DNA of 54,795 nucleotides from Prevotella sp. (GCA_016290175.1 JAEETD010000014.1:1-54795); one strand, 5' to 3'. Positions 37,901-44,904 are shown, counted from the stretch's first letter. The notes: generated from the letters alone by a model not told the origin. A program made the numbers and translations.

Positions 37901-38407
37901 GAACCGAAGGCATCGATAGCAAGTGGCTCTGAGGTGACCAAGGGACAGCAGATTGCACTGACGTGCGAAACACCGGGAGCAGTGATCTACTACACTCTGG
38001 ACGGCAGCTGCCCATGCGACGACACACCTTCGAGGCAGGTCTACAACGGCCCGATCACCATTACCGACAACGTTACCATGATCAAGGCCATGGCAGCAGC
38101 AAAGGATATGGGCGAAAGCAATGTCGCGATATTCAATTATCATCTCCACGGCTATACAAGCATTGAGGACCTGAGTTCCTCTGTCAACATCTATCCATTG
38201 GTAACCCGCAGTAATGTGAACGTTGACCTCGATGGCCAGAAGGCAAAGAGTGTTTCTGTCATGAACGTGGGAGGTGTCTGTATATTCAACGCAACGAATG
38301 TAAGCGACCGAATTACAATCGACCTCACCTCGCAACCGGCAGGCCTATACATCGTTGTAGTCCAAATGAACAATGGAAAAGTCGTAAGAAAGATTGTGAA
38401 GAAATAG
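31943..38407 (+). CDS. Giant (2154-residue) multidomain secreted surface protein with T9SS-type tail
   Basis: Starts immediately after the previous stop (TAAATG); MKQYLLYLIAMICWPTAIFG four codons later is the signal peptide. Domains in order, by eye: a repeat-like beta region, a DNP linker (residues 129-148), BspA-like LRR (about 330-420: PTKAFASGSKALTLEHILLP), a carboxypeptidase-regulatory-like domain (about 600-675), Ig-like stretches (about 1050-1130), a charged helical segment (1220-1290), hydrophobic helices (about 1580-1630) ahead of a Lys cluster (DKKKKEKLKKLK), an SbsA-like Ig domain (about 1780-1885), a chitobiase-C-terminal-like domain (about 1985-2070: GAVIYYTLDGS) and a type A sorting domain (2078-2154) ending LYIVVVQMNNGKVVRKIVKK. 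Probably a cell-surface adhesin or stalk; no catalytic motif was recognised. Confidence 0.82.
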   Translation: MTTTMKQYLLYLIAMICWPTAIFGGTYHLKVDMEPQELKDYFYGASILIEYPNGDTDFAGENEADIPEGAVLRIYPMFEFEGFALVGWKENGKSVPLELKTSIWGENYTLYTMPGKDVVLTAVYSNGSDNPDNPDNPDNPDNPDNPDPPQPTTYKFTASADHYGNAGNDDWGSVGKLRHIKNGRKYVLGLNMENEMSEGDTIHIYAQSSSPYWKLKEWKENDIVKDVPFTYEPLRDGGIQYEGYYEYLMPAYDVALVAYFGEGLEAPGNPGANQIVGGTLVLNDFKPGGLSLVMPYSGFTSIVVIGDMREKDLSVAYNTSAKTFDLTRAYGFHAIPTKAFASGSKALTLEHILLPSCIDSIASAAFDCCSNLKLLTILATTPPILSYNAFPGGVTSRLTVRVPEASLALYKAAEAWKDLKIETISDEVGDLTLMLPADYTDGRYKNMSIELVNATSGETSKYIVTDSQGYTFRTLVSNTRYTASLKTPSGMSVSSISNIFIDGNKTLTFADVRMPQEITLTVKTPDGKDVTSDVEITWMDATGKFICKGAEPVGALPGTILKYSIKLSDELARQYVIPEVRNYTVKGSEKTVYERLQNFATCYVKGLVISTDGFRLQNAQVKMLQTINGKYTSIKEATTDQYGEYDITVFNVPTTITVGANGYAVKNTYKDGFTNNEQIEIIRLEPADAPSLTVNYAIPLSSDLFNMDFTVYNLTKKKEVTQFMNSYPQILVYEDVAEGDELAITVKSKTKAFMPVTVNLTVGSDGQQDITFPLKQLGGIDASFASTLNASVVGILYDSKQQYIQMKAYEEALLSIRELPDGEYTLISMKEDDRYNKIQNLSQYSELGLTEGTDYVKNIVTVVSGTITTVENEVIPTSSFGDVCYTNTDATYFAVNEATAAIDNYVTVRSRIEFNSQYADGVTNPTLVVDIPDGCEFVENSVIMGTSPLPYTYKGRRLSVPLNNAYDLVKFCILPNTDGKYQLSGNAQFSYGGKTITEPTGTAVFQVKTPENMSFSIPQTIVDDVFYANGMASAAAKVKIYVDGDLNVQTIANAKGRWNARCQLDNPANLSSHQVQAVVETPSGALFSSDVKTIKYDQNSVVAESVTMSHYNPEYDKTFEVVFGFNGPSTKDPSYIIYFPKPDITFSVKLNTENEDRVRNMVLSAITMRGDTVTLYPVFDPATKTWVASHTFQPVSSNVDPPVNVCLDFDETISEGSIAVDREMLNQLATLYSEFQDEMRRGMEEVMAINNDYKALLERDDATQEELDAMKKRLEECLGVDFSVYDDLQMTDDELRDLLEGDAWKQEYETILNDYKELMEHSLYDQSSGVFTISHCTGLTEASLLEKGYQKIMCTDSSYVYLLSTAEEYAIVDFVNDQYIHVDLSTLTPESARQLRMLKSLRRDAGGTDDPIFWYTSVSLLVNNLSEAYDKLCGALASTAAALIKINRATLAELAAIEKMDRQRQLLFLPQKALLSLKAEGLEIVNKFITGPLTAFVKGANKGNVTKTIDKAPFWGKMVGKLFKSGMSLLAMVTDEINALNQMSDAVKLWQSIPNPCEDDQAAATALDARVKNMVGVFGIYHSGTLAVDIAACISAAWALPIFESPEPATKAVLAIFDFCALFNALVINPAMNKKFEYDLNSCQLELSLLECNKDKKKKEKLKKLKSSTPDAKVLIDPSGYVYEGVSSNRLEGVMTTLFYKQEVEDVYGDKHEETVLWDAENYDQQNPLYTDKDGHYQWYVPKGMWQVKYEKDGYQTAFSEWLPVPPPQLDVNQAMIQTAQPEVTMTHCYPTGIEVDFSKYMKPSTLNTDNIFLTHGGKKVSGKVIILNEEKDQKGNKYASKARFVTDENIPVGEKVQFTVSHKVKSYADVMMANDFSQEFTIEHEISGIEADSVVRITYGKEQTVIVTATPAEAAAGKTLQVTSGTAMIATTDREEYVLDKNGQAEVRISGLVPGSTALLFSIKEYSASAMTYVEVLDPNKNLVAEPKASIASGSEVTKGQQIALTCETPGAVIYYTLDGSCPCDDTPSRQVYNGPITITDNVTMIKAMAAAKDMGESNVAIFNYHLHGYTSIEDLSSSVNIYPLVTRSNVNVDLDGQKAKSVSVMNVGGVCIFNATNVSDRITIDLTSQPAGLYIVVVQMNNGKVVRKIVKK
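32327..32386 (+). repeat. Asp-Asn-Pro tandem repeat (linker in the giant protein)
   Basis: Nine-base units encoding Asn-Pro-Asp repeated about six times, closing with PDPPQP. It reads as an extended linker between N-terminal and following domains; the codons vary (CCG/CCT/CCA), so it is not a fresh slippage product. Confidence 0.85.
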
Positions 38408-38453
38408 AGGCTCTTTCAGTATATAGATGTCTTATCGACTTTTTATCATCCTT

Positions 38454-38498
38454 GCACTTCTTACACCTATCCATATTCGGTATAGGTGTAAGAAGTGC
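38454..38498. other. Perfect 17-bp inverted repeat between the giant gene and the LRR gene
   Basis: Left arm GCACTTCTTACACCTAT (38454-38470), 11-base loop, right arm ATAGGTGTAAGAAGTGC (38482-38498). No T-tract follows on either side, so a simple intrinsic terminator is not certain; it could cap the upstream mRNA, attenuate, or stabilise a 3' end. The rest of the 154 bp spacer is AT-rich with no clear promoter. Confidence 0.75.
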
Positions 38499-38561
38499 AG
38501 AAACCGACCCGGCAATGTACATGAATAAAAATATAAAATAACCATATAAATACATCAGCTT

Positions 38562-40487
38562 ATGAGAAAAAGAATACTAACTTTAGCAATGCTGGCCATC
38601 ACACTGACAACCGCGCAGGCCAGCGTAGGGATTAACCAGACGAACTTCCCCGACGAGGCGTTCCGGAATTACGTGTCGACCAACTTCGACCTCGACAAGG
38701 ACGGGCAGCTCAGCGACGATGAGATCAGCCTGGTGACAGAAATCAGCATTCCTTACTTGAACATCAGCAACCTGAAGGGTATCGAGTACTTTACAGAGCT
38801 GCTGACCCTGGCTTGTTACAGAAATGAGCTGACCGAGCTTGACCTCAGCAAGAACACGAAGCTGCAGACATTGTCCTGCCACACCAATAAACTAACGAGG
38901 ATCGATGTATCGAAATGTCCGGATCTAATTAAACTTGAGGCCTCAAGCAACCAATTGACAGCTGTAGATGTCAGGAACAATCCGAAGCTGATTCGACTGA
39001 ATCTCTATAACAACAAACTGACCAGCATAGACGTGACAAAACAAACGGTCATGAAACGGTTCTACTGCAGTACTAACCAACTCACAACACTTGACGTGAC
39101 AAAGAACACGGAACTCGACTCGCTATCCTTCCCAGAAAATCAGATAAGTTCCGTCGACTTGGGAAAGTGCACGAAGCTGAAAGTAATCAAATGCTGGACA
39201 AACCAGCTCTCGGCGCTCGATGTCTCAAAATGCCCGGAACTGACCTACCTGGATTGTTACAAAAACCAGCTGACGGCACTGAATGTGTCGGGATGCACAA
39301 AGCTCGACACGTTGTGGTGCGACACTAACCAGCTCACTGAGCTCGACGTTACGAACTGCACGCAGCTGACCAACCTCGCAATCAGCAAGAACAAACTGAC
39401 GAGCATCGACATGTCGAAATGTACGAAACTGAAGCATTTCAATTGCTGGGAAAACCAGCTCACCGCACTCGATGTCTCGAAATGCACGCCGCTGACCTAC
39501 CTGGATTGTGACAATAACCAGCTGACGACTCTGAACGTGTCGGGATGCACAAAACTCGATTCGCTGTATTGCTATACCAACCAGCTCACAGAGCTCGACG
39601 TGAAAAAATGTACGCAACTGACCATCCTCTCATGTGGCTGGAACCAACTTACGGAGCTGGACATCTCGAAATGCACAAAACTGATAATACTCTATTGCCA
39701 TCATAATAAGATGGCTGAACTCGACGCCACGAAATGCACAGAGCTGATTAAACTGGATTGTAATGCAAACCTGTTGACCACGCTAAATGTGTCGGGCTGC
39801 ACAAAACTCAAAAGACTTGGGTGTTGGGAAAACCAACTCACAACGTTGGACATATCAAAATGCTCGCAGCTGACCGACCTGGAATGTAATGCAAACCAGC
39901 TGACGACGCTGGATGTGTCGGACTGCACAAAACTCGATACGTTGTGGTGCTATACCAACAAACTCACCGCGCTCGATGTGACCGCATGCACACAGCTGAC
40001 CAACCTGGCATGCCAAAAGAACCAGCTGAAGAAACTCGACCTGTCGAAGAACAAGGCACTCGTAGAATGCATATGCCAAAATAACCTGCTCACAGAACTG
40101 ACGCTCTGCAAGAGCGGTGCCATCACGAATCTCTACGTTACGAATAACCAGCTCGCTGGCGAGGCGATGGACAAGTTCATCGAAAGTATGCCCGTCCAGG
40201 AGCAGGCCTTCTTCACCGTATTGGATGCCGTCGACCCAGATCTGGAGCAGAATGTCTGCACGACAACCCAAGTGGCCGCTGCCAACGCCAAGGGATGGAC
40301 GGCCTACCAGTGGATAAACGGTGCCTGGGAGGTATATGGAGGTTCCGACCCCACGCCCATCATCAGCACACTGGCCGACAACGACGGCGACGAATCAGCA
40401 CCTGCCTACAACCTGAGCGGCCGCCGCATCACCACACCACAGAAGGGCATCATCATCCGCAACGGCAGGAAATATCTCTACAAGTGA
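38562..40487 (+). CDS. Secreted leucine-rich-repeat protein with EF-hand-like motif and C-terminal tail
   Basis: 641 residues. Signal peptide MRKRILTLAMLAITLTTAQA, then an EF-hand/dockerin-like loop DLDKDGQLSDDE (about 47-58) that could bind calcium. Residues of about 75-525 are some twenty LRRs of 21 residues with consensus L-x-x-L-x-C-x-x-N-Q-L-T-x-L-D-V-S-K-C-T. Most repeats have two cysteines, an unusual ladder. After a beta segment the C-terminus AYNLSGRRITTPQKGIIIRN followed by GRKYLYK matches the tail of the 30077 gene. Internalin-style surface binding is the likely role, based on architecture. Confidence 0.85.
   Translation: MRKRILTLAMLAITLTTAQASVGINQTNFPDEAFRNYVSTNFDLDKDGQLSDDEISLVTEISIPYLNISNLKGIEYFTELLTLACYRNELTELDLSKNTKLQTLSCHTNKLTRIDVSKCPDLIKLEASSNQLTAVDVRNNPKLIRLNLYNNKLTSIDVTKQTVMKRFYCSTNQLTTLDVTKNTELDSLSFPENQISSVDLGKCTKLKVIKCWTNQLSALDVSKCPELTYLDCYKNQLTALNVSGCTKLDTLWCDTNQLTELDVTNCTQLTNLAISKNKLTSIDMSKCTKLKHFNCWENQLTALDVSKCTPLTYLDCDNNQLTTLNVSGCTKLDSLYCYTNQLTELDVKKCTQLTILSCGWNQLTELDISKCTKLIILYCHHNKMAELDATKCTELIKLDCNANLLTTLNVSGCTKLKRLGCWENQLTTLDISKCSQLTDLECNANQLTTLDVSDCTKLDTLWCYTNKLTALDVTACTQLTNLACQKNQLKKLDLSKNKALVECICQNNLLTELTLCKSGAITNLYVTNNQLAGEAMDKFIESMPVQEQAFFTVLDAVDPDLEQNVCTTTQVAAANAKGWTAYQWINGAWEVYGGSDPTPIISTLADNDGDESAPAYNLSGRRITTPQKGIIIRNGRKYLYK
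38790..40110 (+). repeat. 63-bp tandem LRR array
   Basis: DNA-level repeats of 63 bp encoding 21-residue LRRs. Higher-order copying is also visible: the stretch around 39190 (TGCTGGACAAACCAGCTC) recurs 252 bp later around 39442 (TGCTGGGAAAACCAGCTC), equal to four LRRs, with the intervening units in the same order. Confidence 0.8.
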
Positions 40488-40519
40488 TATTAAAAACAAT
40501 AACAATAAGATTCTAAATA

Positions 40520-40987
40520 ATGAACAAGAAACTACTCCTCCTTTTGATGGCGGTACTGATGCTACCCGCCATTGCCAAGGCCCAGACACCCACGCTGGTG
40601 CTCCATCATGCCAAGGGCAACCCCACAGAGATTGAACTCTACACCATGCCCCGCATCCAGATGACCGACACGAAGATGGTCATCACCGTGCAGGGCACCC
40701 GCCAGGAGTTCGACAAGGCAGATGTCGTACGATTCACCTTCAAGGGCATTGTCACAGGCATCAGTGCCGTGAAGAGCGAGACGCGCTACCGTGTCGACGA
40801 AGACCGCGTGACCTTCTACGGCATATCCTCTGCCGACCGCATCAGCATCCACAACGCCAGCGGTATGCGGCTGCCCATCAGCCTCACCACCGACGGCGCC
40901 GATACCGTACTCCCCCTCTCCCAGCTCCCAAAGGGAGTCTATCTCGTCACCGTCAACGGCAGAACCCTTAAATTCATACGGCCATGA
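40520..40987 (+). CDS. Small secreted protein with T9SS-type C-terminal tail
   Basis: 155 residues. Signal peptide MNKKLLLLLMAVLMLPAIAKAQ is nearly the same as that of the gene at 30077, also at DNA level. The mature part (LVLHHAKGNPTEIELYTMPRIQM; VVRFTFKGI) belongs to a type of short Prevotella secreted protein I recognise only by pattern. It ends like a type A sorting domain: LPLSQLPKGVYLVTVNGRTLKFIRP. Stop overlaps the next gene's ATG (ATGA). Function unknown. Confidence 0.75.
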   Translation: MNKKLLLLLMAVLMLPAIAKAQTPTLVLHHAKGNPTEIELYTMPRIQMTDTKMVITVQGTRQEFDKADVVRFTFKGIVTGISAVKSETRYRVDEDRVTFYGISSADRISIHNASGMRLPISLTTDGADTVLPLSQLPKGVYLVTVNGRTLKFIRP

Positions 40988-43746
40988 AGAAGTTATACCT
41001 TATTATAATAATATCAGTGATGGCTGTGACGGGCTTTGCCCAGCAGCCAGAGACTGGCGACATTGTCTACGTCTATCAGAAAGACGGTGACATCCATGCT
41101 TTTCTCCGTAGCGAGATAACAGAGTTCTACTACGGTTTCGAGGATGAAAACGGTGTGACCCAGAACGAGCCCGTCATGCAGTGGATAGTCATGGAAGACA
41201 GCATCTGCAAGATTCCCTTGGCCAATATCGACTCTATCAGCTTCGTGACGCCCGAAACGGAATACCAGCCGGACGTCACCCGCTTAGAGAAGGGACTGAT
41301 GGATTATGTGGAGCGGTGCGACAGCCTGACACTCTACCTTTCGGCCGACACCCCGAAGAACCTCATACCCAAGAAGGGCGACAAGCTGGTGACCACTGAG
41401 ATGAACGACCGGCTGCCGTGGGGTTTCATGGGCAAGGTTAAGGAGGTTTCCGGTAAGACCATTACCTGCGAGGCCGTCAGCCTGAAAGACATCTTCAAGC
41501 GATACTATTACGTGGGAGAGACCGATGTCAGCAGTGAGAATCCGACCACTGCCCGCACGCGTGGCGATGATAACAAACCCTTTGAGAAAAGCTTCAATCT
41601 GCCCGAGTGGAACCAGGATTTCACGAACGACATTGCGCTGAAGCTCACGCCAAAGGGCGAACTGGCGTTGAAGGGCACCACAGAGATGAAACTGAACGTC
41701 AAGCCCAAGATGACCATCAAATACGCATGCATTTTAGACGGTCTGAACACCACTCTCGACATAGGCCTTAGGGGCGACTTCGACGTGACGGAGACTTACG
41801 GCATCTATGGCGGTCTGGAGTTCAAACCCGACTTCATTGCACCGCCCGAGGGTCTGCCCATCGCCCCCGTCGCGCCCGGAGCCTATCTCTATTGGAAGCC
41901 CGGCATATACTTCCAGATTGGAGTGATGGCATCGCTGAAGTCCATTTCCAGACAGCACTTCGTGGCGGAGAAGAATTTCCATGCCAGCCTGAGGCGCGGT
42001 GTCGTCGACGACGCCAAAGCCCGCATCACATCGACGAGCACGGAGGTGGAAGGCTGCATCGACGGAACGATAGGAATAGGAGGATTCCTGGAGTTCGGCG
42101 TCACCTTCCTGGTGACTGACCTCGACCATATATGCTTGCGCGGGGAATTGGGAATTGAGCAGAACAGCCACTTCGTGCTCTACAACAAGGACGTAGCCGA
42201 AGCACAGAAGGTGAACAAGGTCTACGAGGCCCTGAAGGCTAGCAACATCACCACCAGCATCGTGCTCAACACGCTGGCCGTCGTCGATGTCCCACTCTTC
42301 AACTTTACCCATCACCTGCCGCTGAAGAACACCTGGCCGCTGCTGAAGGAGGAAATGGTGCCGACGTTCGACAATGTGGAGTTTACGCAGTGCTACTCTC
42401 CCCGCACCTCGGCCAACGTAGCGATGAACATCAGCGGCGATATCGTGCTGCCAGAGAAGATAGGATTCCAGATAGTCGACGAGGACGGCAAGGAAATCTG
42501 CAAACAATACGACCCATTCCTCTATGAGGATAAAGAACGGCACTGGGAGACGCGCGTAGACGGCCTCGAGGACGACGGCGACTACATGGTCTCGCCCATA
42601 GTAAACTTCCTCGGTTTCGACCTGTTGGCCTATCCCACCATGCACATCGACAAGAACCCCTTCCCCGTGCGCATCGTCAACTTCGAGCAGACGGGCTCGC
42701 ACTACTCCAAACAGAAGGGTTACGAGTATGACGGGCGAAACTATTTCTACAAATTCAATGCCTGCACCACTGTCGAATTGTCCGAAGATGCCAAGAATGT
42801 CAAGGACTGGGGCTACTATTACCACGATTTCTACGGCGAGCACAAGAAAATATCCTGCGCCAACCTCGGCGGCAAGACATACCCCGACGTCCGCTATGCT
42901 TACTACTATAATGAACCCGAGCGGACTGTCAAACTGTATCCTTACGTCCAGTTCGAAGGCGAGTCGGAGATCCAGAAGGGCAAGGAGAAGGAATACCCCG
43001 TGGAATATATACTCAAAAAGGTGAGCTCCTGCCCTGATGACAAGCACCCCCACCTTATCGACCTCGGTCTGCCAAGCGGCACACTCTGGTCCTGCTGCAG
43101 TCTCGGAGCAGAAAGCCCGGAAGAGCTGGGCGATTACTATAAATGGGGAGAGACCAAGAAGACGAACATAAAATGGTATGCAAAGGCCAGTGAAATCGGC
43201 AGCAGCGACTACTATAACTATGAGTTCTATATCCCGGAGAAGCAGGAGTTCGTGGATATCGGCCCGGACATCTCCGGAACCAGGTATGATGCAGCCCGTG
43301 TGAACTGGGGCAGCCCCTGGCGCATGCCGACGAGGGCACAGGTGCAGGAGCTGGCAGACAATTGCACAGCAGAACTGGTTAAGTCGGGCGAAGTAGCAGG
43401 CATAGTCATCCATGGGCCGAACGGCCATAAGATATATTTCCGGACAGATGAAAATGATGGCTACGACCATTACTATGAGAATGGAAGTGAGAGCCATTAT
43501 GAAGTCCACGATGGTGGATATTGGACTTCGACACTCTATTCACCAATACTTCCGGACTATTACGCAGTGGAATATATTAGAAGATCTTGGTATACAGACC
43601 CATTGATAGCAAAGGGTTATGCACTCATAGGCGCAGTAAACAGGGAATATATGGAGAGGGCATTAAAAGAGAATTATGAAGCCTCTGGAGAGTTCCTGTC
43701 GCCGCGCTTTCTCGGATTCCAAATCCGCGCAGTAGTAAAAAGATAA
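40984..43746 (+). CDS. Secreted surface protein with C-terminal Fibrobacter-type paralogous domain
   Basis: 920 residues, start overlapping the previous stop by 4 bp. Signal peptide MKKLYLIIIISVMAVTGFAQ. N-terminal and middle parts are beta-rich and unrecognised. The last 235 residues (HPHLIDLGLPSGTLWSCCSL, YYKWGET, WGSPWRMPTRAQVQELADN, GGYWTSTLY, LGFQIRAVVKR) match the 'Fibrobacter succinogenes major paralogous domain', a C-type-lectin-like fold common on Bacteroidota surface proteins. No T9SS tail is present. Probably surface-exposed; role unknown. Confidence 0.8.
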   Translation: MKKLYLIIIISVMAVTGFAQQPETGDIVYVYQKDGDIHAFLRSEITEFYYGFEDENGVTQNEPVMQWIVMEDSICKIPLANIDSISFVTPETEYQPDVTRLEKGLMDYVERCDSLTLYLSADTPKNLIPKKGDKLVTTEMNDRLPWGFMGKVKEVSGKTITCEAVSLKDIFKRYYYVGETDVSSENPTTARTRGDDNKPFEKSFNLPEWNQDFTNDIALKLTPKGELALKGTTEMKLNVKPKMTIKYACILDGLNTTLDIGLRGDFDVTETYGIYGGLEFKPDFIAPPEGLPIAPVAPGAYLYWKPGIYFQIGVMASLKSISRQHFVAEKNFHASLRRGVVDDAKARITSTSTEVEGCIDGTIGIGGFLEFGVTFLVTDLDHICLRGELGIEQNSHFVLYNKDVAEAQKVNKVYEALKASNITTSIVLNTLAVVDVPLFNFTHHLPLKNTWPLLKEEMVPTFDNVEFTQCYSPRTSANVAMNISGDIVLPEKIGFQIVDEDGKEICKQYDPFLYEDKERHWETRVDGLEDDGDYMVSPIVNFLGFDLLAYPTMHIDKNPFPVRIVNFEQTGSHYSKQKGYEYDGRNYFYKFNACTTVELSEDAKNVKDWGYYYHDFYGEHKKISCANLGGKTYPDVRYAYYYNEPERTVKLYPYVQFEGESEIQKGKEKEYPVEYILKKVSSCPDDKHPHLIDLGLPSGTLWSCCSLGAESPEELGDYYKWGETKKTNIKWYAKASEIGSSDYYNYEFYIPEKQEFVDIGPDISGTRYDAARVNWGSPWRMPTRAQVQELADNCTAELVKSGEVAGIVIHGPNGHKIYFRTDENDGYDHYYENGSESHYEVHDGGYWTSTLYSPILPDYYAVEYIRRSWYTDPLIAKGYALIGAVNREYMERALKENYEASGEFLSPRFLGFQIRAVVKR

Positions 43747-43783
43747 GCCTCGAAGATGGTCAGATTTCGGGGCGGAAGCGTGA

Positions 43784-43855
43784 CAAACAAGACTATACAT
43801 CATAGTAGTCCAACTCAACAATGGAAGAGTCGTAAAGAAAATCGTGAAGAAATAG
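43784..43855 (+). pseudogene. Orphan remnant of a T9SS sorting-domain 3' end
   Basis: Codons 43793-43855 read LYIIVVQLNNGRVVKKIVKK and a TAG stop. The 63 bases align without gaps to the last 63 bases of the giant gene (38345-38407) with about nine differences by eye. A TGA in the same frame sits at 43781-43783, so nothing upstream can encode a full protein. It is the tail of a deleted or recombined surface-protein gene. Confidence 0.85.
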
Positions 43856-43864
43856 ATAAAAAGT

Positions 43865-43895
43865 TTTGCTGTCTCGCAAATTCTGTGTACCTTTG
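43865..43895 (+). promoter_or_regulatory. Promoter of the HU-like gene
   Basis: -33 TTTG (43865-43868; context TTTTGCTGTCTC) and -7 TACCTTTG (43888-43895), 19 bp apart. It begins just after the sorting-tail remnant. Confidence 0.75.
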
Positions 43896-43920
43896 CCACG
43901 AACAAAGAAACAAGAAGACC

Positions 43921-44544
43921 ATGCCACGCAAGACTGACGGAATGCCATTTGAGATTCATCCCTCACCGAAGAAGGCGAGGAATGGACGGAATATATTATA
44001 TGTTCGTCCGCGAAGCAGTCAGAAGATATCGATGGACTATCTGGACGACCATTGTGCTAAACATTATGCCCTCAGGCCCGGGGAGCTGACCCGTGCTTTC
44101 CGGGCCTTTATCCAGGCCACGGGCTACTATCTTTCCAAGGGCTATCGGATAGAGACACTCATCGGCTCCTTCGCCCCGAAGATAGGCCTGAAGCGCGAAC
44201 TGACCGATCCTGACGAGGTAAAGAACTACGATGTGCAGTTCGAGGGCATCGAGTATAAGTCGGTGAAGGAGTTCGAGAAGTCAGTACTCTCCTGGCTCCA
44301 CGGCTTCCGACGTGTCAACAATCCTAACGTACAACAGCTGATGGCCGACAAAGACCATCTGAACAAGGCGTTGAAGAAGAATCTCGAGTTGTATCACGGA
44401 TTTGTGACAGCCCGCAGTTTTTCGTATTACGCCAACATCACCTATTATTCCGCCCGCAAACAACTCGATGAATGGTGCAAAGGCGAGAACCCGCGCCTGT
44501 TGAAAAGCAAGCGAGGCCAGGAATATATATACACGGAAATCTAG
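43921..44544 (+). CDS. HU-like DNA-binding protein with C-terminal winged-helix-like extension
   Basis: 207 residues from ATG 43921, right after a good promoter; an upstream ATG at 43756 would read through the remnant and promoter and is rejected. Residues of about 35-125 follow the HU/IHF pattern seen in Bacteroidota paralogues (SMDYLDDHCAKHYALRPGELTRAF, GYYLSKGYRIETLIGSFAPKIGL). The C-terminal part (ARSFSYYANITYYSARKQLDEW, LKSKRGQEYIYTEI) resembles a helix-turn-helix. HU-like genes of this kind commonly sit next to VirE-type genes in Bacteroidales. The stop codon abuts the left inverted repeat. Confidence 0.65.
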   Translation: MPRKTDGMPFEIHPSPKKARNGRNILYVRPRSSQKISMDYLDDHCAKHYALRPGELTRAFRAFIQATGYYLSKGYRIETLIGSFAPKIGLKRELTDPDEVKNYDVQFEGIEYKSVKEFEKSVLSWLHGFRRVNNPNVQQLMADKDHLNKALKKNLELYHGFVTARSFSYYANITYYSARKQLDEWCKGENPRLLKSKRGQEYIYTEI

Positions 44545-44645
44545 AAAATGGGGCTACTCGGGCTACTTTGCAATCCATCTCATTGATAATCAAGAGAAAT
44601 ACGGTAGTCCGAAGGTTGGAAATAGGGCTACTTTGACACCACTCT
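44545..44645 (+). repeat. Left arm of ~100-bp inverted repeat around the VirE-type gene
   Basis: Begins one base after the HU-like stop. Aligned without gaps to the reverse complement of 47003-47103: about 82 of 101 positions agree by eye, and the outer 63 bp have only 7 differences. It contains GGGCTACT at 44551, GGGCTACTTTG at 44560-44570 and again at 44625-44635, and the palindrome TTGATAATCAA (44583-44593). Confidence 0.9.
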
Positions 44646-44680
44646 GACACTACTGATAAATTTTCAGACTCCATTTTGGC

Positions 44681-44740
44681 TGTAGCCGTAAAGCCTTTTG
44701 ACTATAGTCGTAAGACCTTTCGAGCATAGCCGAAAGGTTA
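44681..44740 (+). repeat. 22-bp imperfect tandem repeats upstream of the VirE-type gene
   Basis: TGTAGCCGTAAAGCCTTTTG (44681), TATAGTCGTAAGACCTTTCG (44703) and CATAGCCGAAAGG (44725) follow each other at 22 bp spacing, about 2.7 copies. The remaining spacer also has GTGCCTTG (44788-44795) facing CAAGGCAC (44829-44836). These fill the 360 bp between the HU-like and VirE-type genes. Confidence 0.75.
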
Positions 44741-44853
44741 ATAGGTACGGGGTAAATCCCTTTTATCCAGGCACTTTAACCCACTTAGTGCCTTGTCTGT
44801 CCCCATTAAACCCTATCTGAACAAGTCACAAGGCACATCTTTTTGCCAAGAAG

Positions 44854-44885
44854 CTTGCATTTTCCGATATTTTTTAGTACCTTTG
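44854..44885 (+). promoter_or_regulatory. Promoter of the VirE-type gene
   Basis: -7 TACCTTTG (44878-44885) and a -33-like CTTG (44854-44857), 20 bp apart, 19 bp before the ATG at 44905. Confidence 0.65.
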
Positions 44886-44904
44886 CACTAAAATAACCAA
44901 CGAT

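Noticed and set aside
38790..40110. Regular repeats considered as a CRISPR array
   Set aside because: The 63-bp period is in frame, encodes LRRs and has no unique spacers.
41734..43509. 591-residue open frame on the minus strand
   Set aside because: Antisense to the 920-residue secreted protein, which has a signal peptide and a recognisable C-terminal domain; the antisense frame has no signal or motif.
43756..43920. N-terminal extension of the HU-like protein
   Set aside because: The extension would translate the sorting-tail remnant in another frame and the promoter at 43865-43895, so the ATG at 43921 is used.
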